Positions 44,161-54,902 of a stretch of 64,000 bases of DNA are shown piece after piece. The position numbers and the translations under genes were made by a program. The notes under the pieces are model-generated. The model made no database searches, was not told where the DNA came from, and saw nothing but the letters and a program-made list of their open reading frames with translations. The stretch covers positions 62,001 to 126,000 of the forward strand of contig CM073203.1 of assembly GCA_037042915.1 (NCBI GenBank). The letters run 5' to 3'. Numbering within the stretch: the stretch's first letter is position 1; the number at the start of each line of letters is the position of its first letter. This DNA is from Auricularia sp. M13 (taxonomy: Eukaryota > Basidiomycota > Agaricomycetes > Auriculariales > Auriculariaceae).

Positions 44161-44347
44161 TTGGAACGCACGGGTTCGTTAATCAGTCCGTTTAATGTCC
44201 GCTTGCTGTATGACGACCTCAAGATCCCATCGTCTAGCTGTCGTTCTCTGCGTTTCTGGACGGCTAAATGTACAGGCGCGGACTGCGATGGTGCACGGTA
44301 ACTGTTTGACGCAGTTTAAGATTTCGCATCCCGACAACATGACACTG

Positions 44348-44560
44348 AAGCGACATGTACGCCAATAATCGGCCTTTCTTTTGCTGTAATTCCGTCGACC
44401 GTTGGCCGATATTCCCCTTGTATTTTTACGTAATACCTTCCGGTAAGTGTTGGACTTTGCATGACCTGTAATTTCAATGTTCGGAGTCCGGACTGCCAAG
44501 CTATTTTCTTCAATACGCAGCCCAGTGATTGTTGTTCCTTGTGGGATCAACTTTTGTCAA
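44348..44560 (+). repeat. Dispersed non-coding repeat, copy 1
   Basis: GAAGCGACATGTACGCCAAT and the bases after it recur at 49186. Similarity continues patchily for about 200 bp (CGACCG.., GGACTT..CCTGTA, TTGTTGTTCCTTG). No reading frame is shared. It is probably an old transposon end or duplicated 3' flank. Confidence 0.55.
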
Positions 44561-44753
44561 TCCAACTACTGCCTTATGCGTGCGCCTGGATCCCTCTACT
44601 GTCACTGCCGTGGACTTAGTCGGAAACAAGGGGTCATCGGAATTATATTTCCGTATATCCCGTCAGGATTTTTTGCTGCTGCAAGCTGAGATGGCTGGAC
44701 TAACTCACTACATGACGTCACTCGTACCTAAAGCACTAACTCCGTTATCACCG

Positions 44754-46432
44754 GCGGCATGGTGTCACTGCGAGCCTACCTCGGCCCGCTCACTCACCAT
44801 ACCGTCTTTGAGAGCGAGCTCTATGGGATTCTGCTTGCGCTTCGTATTGTGGCCGACACGCCGGGCGTTGACGACGTCCTCATTTGCTTGGACAACCAGT
44901 CGGCCATTGTCCGCGCGCACAACCCGCGGCCAAAGTCGGGCCAGCTTATCACGAACGCTATCCACGCGCGTATGGCACACCTGCGCAAGACACGCCCTGA
45001 TCTGAACGTCACCTTGGTCTGGGTACCTGGGCACGAGGACATTCCTGGCAACGAGCTCGCGGACTTGCATGCAAAACGCGCAGCCGCGAGAGACACCACC
45101 CCGCTCGCCACTATCCGCGACCACCCGCTCCCTGATAGCGCGGCAGCCCTGCGTGCTACATTCAAGAAGGCTGTACGCGTGCAGTGGCAAACGCGATGGG
45201 CGAGCTCAGAGCGTGGTAGACGCTATGCCCGGTTTGACAGCTCGTTGCCCTCTGCCAAGATACCGCGCGCATACCATGGTCTGAAGCGGAGTCACGCCGC
45301 TCTTCTCACGCAATTGCGGACAGGCCATGTTGCCCTTAACCATTACTTGCACCGCATTCATGCGGTAGACTCACCTCTATGTTTGCAGTGCGGTGAACCC
45401 GAAACCGTGGACCACTTCCTCCTCCGTTGCTCTCGATTCCGTGCTCCCCGTCAGGCGCTCCGTATAGGGTGCTGTTAAAAACTCCCCGGGAGTTTTTAAC
45501 ATGTTTTTAACAAAACCTGTTATTAACACGGTGTTAAAAACACTGTTAATAACAAACTTACATAATATAACAAAGGAAGCTCAGAAAGTCAGTAATGACC
45601 CAATTATGACCCTTTGTAAGTGTTCTTGTCAACTATTAGTATATTACTGCACGAAGGAGATGCCACAAGCTGTTGTGGTGTTCACACCTCATGTTGATGG
45701 TTTTGGGAGCCTTGGCCAAGCCTCAGAGCAGTGCTTAGTCATCATACACTCACAGCTGAGAGCGTTGGCCTAGGTCTCCATACCTTCTGAGATTACAAAA
45801 CATAAGCTTGAGTTCATGTTGAGGCACTCAGGCTCATACAAAAGTAGATTTATGTCCCTGCAATGTGCCAGGGCCTCAGCAATTGATGTGTTCAAATTTG
45901 TTTTTAACAAGGCCCTCCTGGGGTCCTCTGTTATTAACATGTTAATAACACTTTGTTAATAACGTTGTTATTAACAAACAGTTTTCAACAGCACCCTAGC
46001 TCCGTAGTCAGCTCAAAGGTCAGATTCTCTCTGCTAGGTCTTTGCTGGGCTCGCGCAAGAACCTGAGCGCTCTGATGACATACATTGACCACACAGGCCG
46101 TTTTGAGATCCGCACTCCCTACCCAACCCAATCATCCTCCTCTCAGTCATGATTTCGTTTCTATTTTATTCTCAGTCTCTTTCCTCTCCCTATGCCTAGA
46201 ATGCCGCAGCACGACCAGCGCGAGCAGACCCATATCCTTCTACCCATGCTTAATCCCTATCATATTACCCCACTCATTCATACCTTACCCATCATCGAAC
46301 GCGCCTTCTTGCTCTTGGACTATGTTACCAGCATAGTTTAGCACCTGAATATGTCTTTCGAAGTAGTTTCATAGGTTATATGTACCTCAACAGCTACTTT
46401 AAAAATGGAATGCATCATCATCATCATCATCA
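44754..46432 (+). mobile_element. 5'-truncated LINE (RNase H plus C-terminal zinc knuckle)
   Basis: The insertion is bounded by a 13-base duplication TCCGTTATCACCG (44741-44753 and 46433-46445) and ends in a (CAT)n tail, the marks of target-primed reverse transcription. Its frame starts at 44759 with a complete RNase H domain: VFESELYGILLALR (Glu), CLDNQSAI (Asp) and PGNELADLHAKR (Asp). The C-terminal knuckle CLQCGEPETVDHFLLRC follows. The frame is interrupted after QALR by the hAT MITE and continues in the same frame behind it (SQLKGQILSARSLLG, YIDHTGRF) to a stop at about 46150. The reverse transcriptase is missing. It fits RNase H-bearing fungal LINEs of the Tad/I type. Confidence 0.88.
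45465..45998. mobile_element. hAT-type MITE nested in the LINE
   Basis: The ends TAGGGTGCTGTTAAAAA and the inverted CAGCACCCTA are flanked by an exact 8-base duplication GCTCCGTA (45457-45464 and 45999-46006), diagnostic of hAT elements. Removing the 534 bp and one duplication restores the LINE frame exactly. The interior is AT-rich with many GTTAATAAC/GTTATTAAC words in both orientations and has no coding capacity. Confidence 0.88.
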
Positions 46433-46661
46433 TCCGTTATCACCGAATTGACTCCGAAATGCCAAGCTTCTCATACTGCGAGCGCGCGCTCGCGCGTGCG
46501 CCTTCTCACTGGGAATGACATCATACTGTACAAGTAACTCATTTCATGACATCACAACTCATTTTCCGGACCTCTGCCCGGAGGTGTGTGGTTTCGAATC
46601 TAGGACTTAGGTTCCTGTCAGTCCGACCTACCTACCTACCGACCTACCTACCTTGGGATTA

Positions 46662-47056
46662 CAGCCGATTGCAAAACGATAGACCCCAATAGCACCCGAC
46701 GCGCACTCCACTGAGCAAAGTGGGGCTTTTTCGGAAAGGTCGGAAAGGTCGTGAGCCGCCTTCCGACTGTACTCCGGCAACCGCGGCCGTGGTAGAAACA
46801 TGCGCTGTAGATGCCTCGCAACCCTCAGTGCCTCAGCTGGAGTTCCTTGACTGGGACAAGGCTATATTAGGATAATTTGGAAGCATCTCAGGGGCGGTTG
46901 GGAGGTCCAGTACGCTTGGGTACATGCAGAGCTGTCCCAGCGCCATTCTGACCGAGCTCGACCGAGGCATGGAGCTGCGCGCTTCAGGCGGCGCCGCCCT
47001 TCCGACGTGGAGCGTGCGTCGGGTGCTATTGGGGTCTATCGTTTTGCAATCGGCTG
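46662..47056. mobile_element. TA-flanked MITE (Tc1/mariner-like)
   Basis: The inverted ends CAGCCGATTGCAAAACGATA (continuing to about 45 bp, nearly exact) lie at 46662 and on the other strand at 47056. TA is directly outside both. The 395 bp interior is non-coding. It differs in sequence from the TA-flanked element at 26373, so it is a separate family. Confidence 0.75.
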
Positions 47057-47249
47057 TAAAGGCCGATTCCAAATCTAATGCACAATATGTCCCATAGGAT
47101 ACGCCCAGATACATTCAAACAGAGCTGTATTGCTCACTGGATGGCCAAAGTTAAGTTTTGAACGCGGGCTCAAAGCAGCGTCTTCAGAAAGCGAGCAGCC
47201 GCCGAACTGTAATCCCGATCAGATGACCTGACACGAGGTCCTGAAAAGA

Positions 47250-47700
47250 AACGCGCCCGGCACCAGTTAGACGAGTGAATGCACGGCCCCAAGGGGCCTT
47301 CCGGATAGCCGATGCTGAGATGATGTGTACGACCTGGGTCCGTGGGAAAACCAGCATGTTTGGGCATCAGGCCGCGAAGCGCCCGCCGGCACCTCGCTGC
47401 CATGCTCGGAAGGACTCGGAATATAGTCCCTTGAACTTGCTTTTTCCACTATTTTGTCTCTCTTATTGATTTAATGCAGGGAATAGAGCATTTCTGGCTC
47501 GTCACCGTGAGTGATTTCAACTTGGGACAACGTTCCGAGACTCAGTCGGTCGTCGGGGAGTCAGACGCCCGTCGGCTTGATGGCCAAACAACCTGGTTTT
47601 CCCACGGGTTGTGAGATGGTTTCAGCATCGGCAATCCGGAAGGCCCCTTGCACGGCCCTGACGTTGGCGCAAGCGATAAGACGTTCTGGACCTCTGGTTG
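47250..47700. repeat. Inverted pair of about 130 bp diverged repeats
   Basis: The segment at about 47280-47400 and the reverse complement of about 47560-47690 share GGGGCCTTCCGGAT(A/T)GCCGATGCTGA and GTGGGAAAACCAG.(A/T)TGTTTGG(G/C)CATCA(G/A)GCCG, roughly 75% alike. It could be the arms of an old foldback element or two inverted copies of an unknown sequence. No clear target duplication was found. Confidence 0.55.
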
Positions 47701-48149
47701 CACTTCTCTCGCATCCTATGCGCCAATCTGCATTCAGATAAATAGCGCACAGCGCTCGCTCGCCGTCTCTCATCTCCCAATGTCGTCCTCAACTGAAACT
47801 CCTTGTGTGCAAGGCATCATCGAGCAGGCGTTCAAGGTACGCCTTGACGTCCGAGCCACAAAATGCTGCGCTGACTCGCAAGTGCAGGTCGTCAGTCTCT
47901 ACGGGTTCGCTTCATTCCCGTAGCTCTCGATCGCGCCGTGCTCATCCCTTCCATAGACCGCTCAACGCCCTCGTATTGACACCAACGGAACCCCGTGCGG
48001 CCAGGGCCGTCGAGATTCTCGTCGAATTCGCCCGATCGTTATCGGGCTCTACCAGGCATTGGTCTTCGGTCGCACGGGCGTTCAGAGAGCCAACACGTTC
48101 CTCGTCCGTCTCCAAGTGTCTGATAGAACTCTATCCGTTGATGCCTATC

Positions 48150-48829
48150 TCTGCAGACCCTGATACCAGCTCTTGCTTACAATGGAGGTGCCGGATTGCT
48201 GATCGTTGCCAACTGTATCGTCTACCACAAATCGCTCTACGCTGCAGCCATACTTCTCGTCATACTCGCCGTCGTCGCCGCCATCATTCAGCGCAAAGAC
48301 ATTGGCATATGGCTTCAGAAGAAGTATAGGGCAGTTCTCGGCTGCACGGGCAGCGCCCATACGGGTTCATGCCTTCAGCAACCGGCGCAGGGAGCAGTGG
48401 TGACACTCCAGATTACAAACGACGAGCACGGCATATCTCCTCCCCTGCCGCAACCGGTCATCCAGGAGTCCGCAGCGAAAGCACGCAAGGACCGACTTTG
48501 CAGCTTCCACGTCCCTACATTCTCGAAGCGACATGTTACACTGCCGAACTGGACATGCATTTACGGGTGAGTACTTCCGGGCCATCAACAAACCCGAGCG
48601 CGGCTTTGCATGCACGTGCGGGGTGCCTCTGCAGACGCGCGACCATATATTGGTCGGGTGCCCGGACTTGGAGCCATATCGCGCGCCCCTCTATGCCTGC
48701 TCTCCCCAGCTCATCGTGGCGGATTTTCTGGGGACGACGGAGGGGCTGCTTGCGACAGTCAAGTTCCTCCGGACCAGCGGCGCATTCCTCAAGCCCGCGG
48801 ACGAGGATGCCGCGCCCGCAGACGCCTAG
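48150..48829 (+). pseudogene. Second, decayed LINE C-terminus
   Basis: Degraded RNase H-like start (NGGAGLLIVANCIVYHKSLY, about 48181-48245) and, in another frame, an intact end. The end reads CRTGHAFTGEYFRAINKPER followed by the knuckle CTCGVPLQTRDHILVGCPDL, then a stop at 48829. This ending (RTGHA.TGEY, C.CG..L.TR.HIL..CP) is typical of basidiomycete RNase H-bearing LINEs, but of a different subfamily from the element at 44754. Frameshifts separate the pieces, so it is dead. Confidence 0.65.
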
Positions 48830-49540
48830 CGAGCACGCCTGCGGCGCGCCCGCGCCCAACATAACCGCCACCCTCCCCACCACACGGCAGCACGAGTCGC
48901 CGCTCCTAGAACCCCCACAGATTCATACACGGACTATTACACCTAGTAGATCGCGCTCTGTACCATCGCGACGACTCAGTTTCCAACCCCCATGTGCGAC
49001 CCTAGATACACTTCGGTCCCTAGACACCCTACCTGTTCCGGCTTCCTTCCCCTGTTTTGTGACTTCATTGGCTCTACTTTTTTTGGTCTCACCCCCGCTC
49101 CATAGTCCCCGGATTGTGCGGCAATGCGTCTTGGCTCTACTGTCTGTAGCCTGTTGCATCTATATACACTGATTCATCATCATCGAAGCGACATGTACGC
49201 CAATAAACCGCGTTTCTTTTTACATCCTTCGACCGCGGACACGTATTAGCTTACTTTACTATCTTTTCCTGTATAGTATAATTGATGGACCTTTCACGGC
49301 CTGTACTTTTAGTGTTCTGGCTACCAAGATATATTTCTCTACAGCTGATGAAATTGTTGTTCCTTGCCGCGGGATCATCGATCATCGATCAACTTCTGTC
49401 GATCGCGCAAATCCGACTCCGCCTCTCTTGCTTGTCTCTTACCACATGCAAGCTCTAGACATCTGTGGATAATAGTCGGGCACGGTGTCAACGTTCCTGG
49501 TAGGCGCCACACGCATCTCGCTAAGCTGTCAGCTGTGGCG
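48830..49540. other. LINE flank and dispersed repeat copy 2
   Basis: No gene. Contains short CAT repeats near 49170 (possible LINE tail) and the second copy of the dispersed repeat. Confidence 0.5.
49186..49380 (+). repeat. Dispersed non-coding repeat, copy 2
   Basis: Matches 44348-44560, starting GAAGCGACATGTACGCCAAT and ending near TTGTTGTTCCTTG. Same strand as copy 1, 4.8 kb apart. Confidence 0.55.
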
Positions 49541-50331
49541 CTTCCCTCGCCGAGGTGACGCGCGAGAACCGCAACGTCTTCCTGCTCGCCGCGACGGACG
49601 GCGGCGGCGCCGTGGCGCGGCACTCAATCTACCAGCTGAGCATATCAATGCCAGCGGAAGTGCAGCCTTGCCTTGCGATCTGCGGGTATCGTCGGTTTGT
49701 AGCGGTGCACAAGGCGTTCGCCGTGCTCGCCGTCAACTAAGGCGGACACTCTGAACCAACCGTCTGCCGCCGATTCTGCAGCTCCAGCCGCACTACCGCG
49801 GCACCTTCTCCTGTAACGGCTTCGGCGAGCTCGAAAACCACCGCATTAGCTCAATCCACGACGGCAAGGGCCGATGCGTATCAGGCTGGCGACAGTAGGA
49901 TGCTAAACCAGTGCGCCTTCTTTGCATTCGCTACCTCCTCCTGGCGCTTGAAAGGTAGCTGAGCAATAGCCCGGTACTAGGCCACGATCACACCCGCTGT
50001 GCAACGCTCGTCAGACCCTTCAACACAACGCGCCAGCTAGAGCGATCAATAGTTGCCGTACACACTACCGCGGGCACGCCAGATATCTCTCCAACGCTCC
50101 GACAGCGTCTCGTGGCGGGCAGGGTGTTTCAAGCTGTGGCCGTGCTGCTCCAGAACAAGGGCGCGCTCCTCACGTTCGAGCGGCTTCACTGGCGTGACGC
50201 TGGTGAGCGCCAGGATGTCAAGGCGAGCTACGACGGCAACGCTATCATTGGCGACCCTGGCCCCTGCGCTGACCCCGTCTGTTGAGGTGTATGTGCCCGC
50301 CCCGCCGTCTGAGGAAGCTTTCAATGGATAG
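49540..50331 (+). pseudogene. Decayed copy of the F-box gene at 57464
   Basis: At 49550-49740 the translation TRENRNVFLLAATDGGGAV ... PAEVQPC ... HKAFAVLAVN matches TRENRTRVFLLAATDGGGAM ... PAEVHPR ... YEAFAVLAIS of the intact gene. It then hits a stop. Later parts are barely recognisable, with frame changes. The F-box region is missing or unrecognisable. Confidence 0.7.
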
Positions 50332-50936
50332 AAATTGGCTCGAGGCCGTAGTAGACGATGTACTCCCGGTCGATACCGGAGAGCGTCGCCTTTTGTGCGG
50401 AGGCAGCGGTGCTAGGGGGCGTGGTTCAATGTGACAACCCGCGTGGAATGCGGAACACTCACTTGTCTGTGCTGAGCAGGAGCCCGCACCCGCTCTGCCG
50501 GTCACTGGAGGAACCCCGCCCGCGCAGCTGGCCCTCCGGTTTGCGACGCCAAACACAGCAAGGTGTACATGTAATGAAAATTCTGTCCTATACTGTATGC
50601 ATCCCATTCGCACGTTCGACTCACTGTGCGTTTCATTGCTGTCACGAGTGTGCATCGTTCATGCGCTTACATCTCTCCCGAAGAGCTCGAGGCGGACGGC
50701 GCAGGATACATACGCTCGATCATATTTCAGGTTATTTCTGAAAAGGGAATGTCTAAATGAAGGCGCAGAGAAGACTTCCAGGTTGGCCCTCAGAGCAATC
50801 TCTGCTGGAATCACACGAGTTCTTTGCTGTTCGAGCATTCGATATTGTCGTTGTCTTGATTCTGAAAATGAGATCATCTGTTGTGGCTAACAGACAAGCA
50901 ATGCACAGAAAATTCCTGCCCTCTGTCATCCACAAT
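50332..50936. other. intergenic, nothing recognised
   Basis: No feature recognised between the F-box pseudogene and the dehydrogenase gene. Confidence 0.45.
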
Positions 50937-52087
50937 CTACAACCAATCGGTGCGATTGCCATGGTGGCTCACGAACTTGCCCGAGTCCTCCGGCGTCCAG
51001 CGGTCGAGCACGGCGAGCATCGCGGCGACGGACTCCGCAGGCGGTATGGGCCCCTTCCAGTTCGGCGGGATGTACTTCTTGAGGTTGACCATCGATTCCT
51101 GCAGCTTGGCTTGGTCCTCCGGTTTTTCTGTTTCCGTATGCTCAGCAGCAGCCTGGACTGAGAAAAGAGAAGGAAAAGGAAGGGAGGGAGCGGAGCGTAC
51201 CCGGCGGCGCCATCATGTCGGTGTTGACCACGCCCGGGCAGATCGTCAGGAACGCGAACCCCTCGTCTTTGTACTTGACTGCACGCGGAGGGCATGCGTC
51301 AGCGACACACAAACAACGATATAAAGGTGTGCTTTTTGGATTCAGACGCACCGGCGTATTTGACGCCGACCATCTCGAGCGCGGCCTTCGACACGCCGTA
51401 CGCCGGCGCGTATTTGCGCGCGGTCTCGCGGACGTTCGTCACGTCGCCGCCCATGGAGCTCACGGTGAGCACCTTCTTCAGCTCACCCTTGCGCAGGAGC
51501 GGGAGGAAGGCGTTCGTCGCGAGGATCACGCCGATGACGTTCGTGTCGAATGTGCGCCGGAAGTCGCGCACGAGGTCCTCGGGCGTCGGGCTGCGAGTGT
51601 GCGAAATGTGATGAGACGCGGTGAAAAGCGGCGTGGGATGAGCCCGACAGTGAGGAAACGCACAACTCATCAATAGCAACCCACTTCTCGCCCTGGATGC
51701 CGCCGTTGTTGATCAGCACGTCGAGCGTGCCGCCCGTCACCTTCGCCACGGTGTCCGCTGCAGCCTATGCGTCGCGTCAAAACCTTTTTATTCTCGCGAG
51801 GAATGGACTGCCAGCGCGTACCGTCAGCGACGCAGCATCCGTCATATCTCCCCTAACAAAGTGCACGTTCGTCCGGTCCTTCAGCTTCTGCAAGTCCGGC
51901 GCGCCGTCCGGGTTGCGCGCGACGGCGAAGACGGTATTCTCCGGCTTGCTGGAGAGCGTGTTGACGAATGCAGCCTGGCGATCGGCGAACCCGAAGATCA
52001 TGATCATCAGTTGAAGATTGAACGCAGGGAAGAGCTTTGACTGACCCCGATCCCGCGGGAGGCGCCAACGACGACGTAGGACGGCAT
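50937..52087 (-). CDS. Short-chain dehydrogenase/reductase
   Basis: Six exons on the minus strand from the start at 52087 to the stop at 50937. Exon 1 is MPSYVVVGASRGIG, the nucleotide-binding glycine motif (GASRGIG). Later exons carry VARNPDG, RGDMTDAASL, LDVLINNGG (the NNAG equivalent), VLTVSSMGG (catalytic Ser) and YGVSKAAL (Tyr and Lys of YxxxK), then CPGVVNTDMM. The C-terminus ends GKFVSHHGNRTDWL. It is a classical SDR of the C-factor/sniffer-like type, about 290 residues, cytosolic. Substrate is unknown. The intron after exon 1 is unusually placed directly after the glycine motif. Confidence 0.85.
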
Positions 52088-53306
52088 TCTGAAAGCTAGA
52101 GTTGCAAGACAGTGAGGGAGGGGCCGCTACCGCATTCGGCAGGTCGATATTTATGCTCTCGGAGCTATGCATTAGTCAGCGCAGCGCGTCGATGAATCAG
52201 CCCAGCGCGAAAGCTGCAGCGCCGCCCACAGGAGTGCTGATGCAATGCGTATGACACTCATGTTGTTCTGTACGGAGGCCGGTCATGATGAATCAGCTGT
52301 CGTAAGCTGCGGTATCGATGTTACACTCAGGGCCGTGGGCAGGGGATTTGTCGGTGGGGTCGCTATGGACTGATGTGGAGCGATTGCGGTCGTCATGCAG
52401 TGGCGAGATGGCTGCCGGGGGTCAATTGCATCTGGGAGGTTTGAAGCTGGAAGACCATCCTGCTTCCGAATTTGGAATATGGAATGATCTCCCACTGATA
52501 GCACTCGAAGAGTTGAACTGCATGATCGTGAGGGCCTGTATAATTATTTGTCAGCGTCGGGAGAAGAAGCCACTCGTGCTGCGCGCAGCCATTCTGCCAC
52601 TTCTGCGTCGGAGGGGTGCGTCGCCCGGGCGAGACACTATACGCGACATAGTAACGAGACAGTGTTCCACAGCGAGTGCCTACTACCGAATTCGAAACGA
52701 GCTTCTGCCAGCGGGAGGCCCAAGTGCGGCCAAGTGCGGCGGACGGGTGGACGGATACCCTGGCACTGCAAGTGGCAGATAGTAGGTATTACGCTCCTAG
52801 CTGAGCAGTCTTGCAGCTTGTCGAGATAGGGCTCTCTGCCAGAACTCCGTGTATCGCCAGTCCGTAGCAATCGTGGACATGGACAGACGTAGAACCGCGA
52901 GAAAATGCATTGTTCTTCCGCGCTGCGGGATTAACGATCACTGTCCATAACTCTCTGAATTCCCTCAATGGACGGCTGCCGGGAGAGCTGCTGTGGTCGT
53001 GGGGCACGCGACGGCGAGGACGAGGAAGTGCTCGGAAGGAGTGAAGAGTTTCAAGCGGAGATTCCGGCGGTTGTGCTCCTGATTCTCCTGCGCATTAGCC
53101 ATTGCACGCCGGCCCATGCCCCCCTGTCACGATGCTTCAGCTCTTGCTTGGCCGCTGTTGGCATATTTGTGAATAACCCCCGAATGCAATTGCCATAGGC
53201 CGACCATTGGCCCCGCGAAGGTTCTTTTCACAGGGGAAGGCTGCCCGGCCTTCCGGAACCCGCGCGCCGTACACATTTACCGTGGCAGCCATTCAGACTT
53301 CGCACC
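52088..53306. other. intergenic, nothing recognised
   Basis: About 1.2 kb. It contains a short tandem GTGCGGCCAA duplication near 52725. No gene recognised. Confidence 0.5.
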
Positions 53307-54332
53307 ATGGCTCTGCATCTGACTCTGCTCTGTGCTTTCTGGCTCTACGCTTTCGCGCTTGCTGAGCTACCTCGTATGTCACGCACATGGGCTTGGCTGG
53401 AGGCACCGTTGATGATGTGGTAGAATGCGCCGTCTCGTGCATGTCTCGTGTCCGACCGGAGTGCCCTATTTCAACAGACACGGACACAACTCTGCTTTGC
53501 TCGTCGGGTTATACTAGTGCTGCAGTCTCCGTATGCGCAGAATTCGCGTGCACACCGGACGAGCACGTCAAGATGGAAGACATTCTTCGCATATTTTGCG
53601 CCCCTAGTGTCAGTACTCACTTGTTCTCCGTCTACCATGACATACTAATGCAGCGCAGCAAGCTCAACGAGTTCCGCCTCAACAAAACTTGTTGTTCAAG
53701 ATGTGAGTGCACTGTGCATGGCTGCCTGACCCTGTCGCCCTTCACCATCCTTATTCTTCTGTTCCCGGTCGCACTGCCTCGCTGCGGATGTTGCTGCGCT
53801 TCCCTCCCGTAGTACCCTCTCAGCAGTTCTGACTCAATCGCGCCTTAGAGAATCAACGGACGAGGTCGCTCATCCCATTATCGATACGGACAAGCTCAAG
53901 CTGCGAATCTCTGGGCGCGACGACGACGACGATGATGATGACGACGGGGACGGCAATTCCTCGCGGCATAGCAACGTTGGCGCAGCGGTGGGCGGCACGC
54001 TCGGCGGTATCGCGGCCGTCGCGGCTCTCGTCGCACTCTTCATTCATCACACGCGCCGCAGACAACGGCGCCGCCGCCAACCCAAGAAACAGCGCCGCAC
54101 CGAGATCGACCCGGAGGACCCAAACAATCAGTTTCGCCCGCCACAGGTCTTCCGGCCATCGTCTAGCGAATACGACCCTCATTCCGCATCCGCCAGCACC
54201 ACGCAGCCCATGCCGCTCGTCCCTCCTAAGGATGCTGCGGCTGGTACGGTCGCTGAATCGGAAGGGCCTCCGGCTTATGGTCACTCTGATGTGAAGCGCT
54301 CTGGCCTGACGATTCTGAAAGCAGACACTTAA
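53307..54332 (+). CDS. CFEM-like single-span membrane protein
   Basis: Four exons. Exon 1 (53307-53373) is a signal peptide, MALHLTLLCAFWLYAFALA. After a 50 bp intron, exon 2 (53424-53608) reads PQCAVSCMSRVRPECPIS...LLCSS...VCAEFACTPDE...IFC, the cysteine layout of a CFEM domain. It has seven of eight cysteines visible, with the usual CLC written LLC. The last exon contains an uninterrupted nine-Asp run, then the membrane span VGGTLGGIAAVAALVALFIH, a basic RRRQRRRRQPKKQRR stop-transfer and a Ser/Pro-rich cytosolic tail ending ILKADT. CFEM proteins are fungal surface proteins linked to adhesion, heme uptake or sensing. Exon 3 and 4 boundaries are inferred. Confidence 0.68.
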
Positions 54333-54902
54333 TGATCTGGACGCTAGACTTGTTCTCCGACAGGACGTTTGACCGATCGGACGTTGACTGACCTCCTCAA
54401 TGTTACATGTCCCCACTTTCGTCTGCCCATTCGAAATCAGACATAATTCCGGCTTCGGGACTGTCTTTCTTGCTGCACTACGAAGGATCTCATCGTCGAC
54501 TTGCTGCTCTATGAAGGATCTCATTGTTGACTTCAAGTTCCGGGCAAAAAACACAGACATATCTCCTTTGCGAGGATCATAGTTGTAACGGTGCCACTCT
54601 TCGGAGGTGATTCATGGCGCTTCGTGTTGAGCTCGTTTCAGGCTTAGTATGATCAACGATTAGCCACCGGGTGATGATAGACAATGCTTCTTCATACTGA
54701 GAACCATCCCTCCACAGTGCCCGACGACTTGCCAGCGCTGGGGAAGGCGATCAGCTGTGAATTATGAGGAACTGTGGCGTACGTTCTCCTTGTAATTAAC
54801 GTCTTCGACTTCGATGACTGATGGCTTGCTATAAGAACGTCCGATAAGAACTCGCCGATGACGGTGGTTTCGCTGCGCACGAACTACCGACCTCAGCACG
54901 CA
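54333..54902. other. intergenic, nothing recognised
   Basis: Gene-free interval before the S53 gene. No motif recognised. Confidence 0.45.

Noticed and set aside
44529-45005. Plus-strand frame of 158 residues spanning the LINE left border
   Set aside because: It crosses the target-site duplication at 44741-44753, and its second half is an alternative frame of the RNase H domain.
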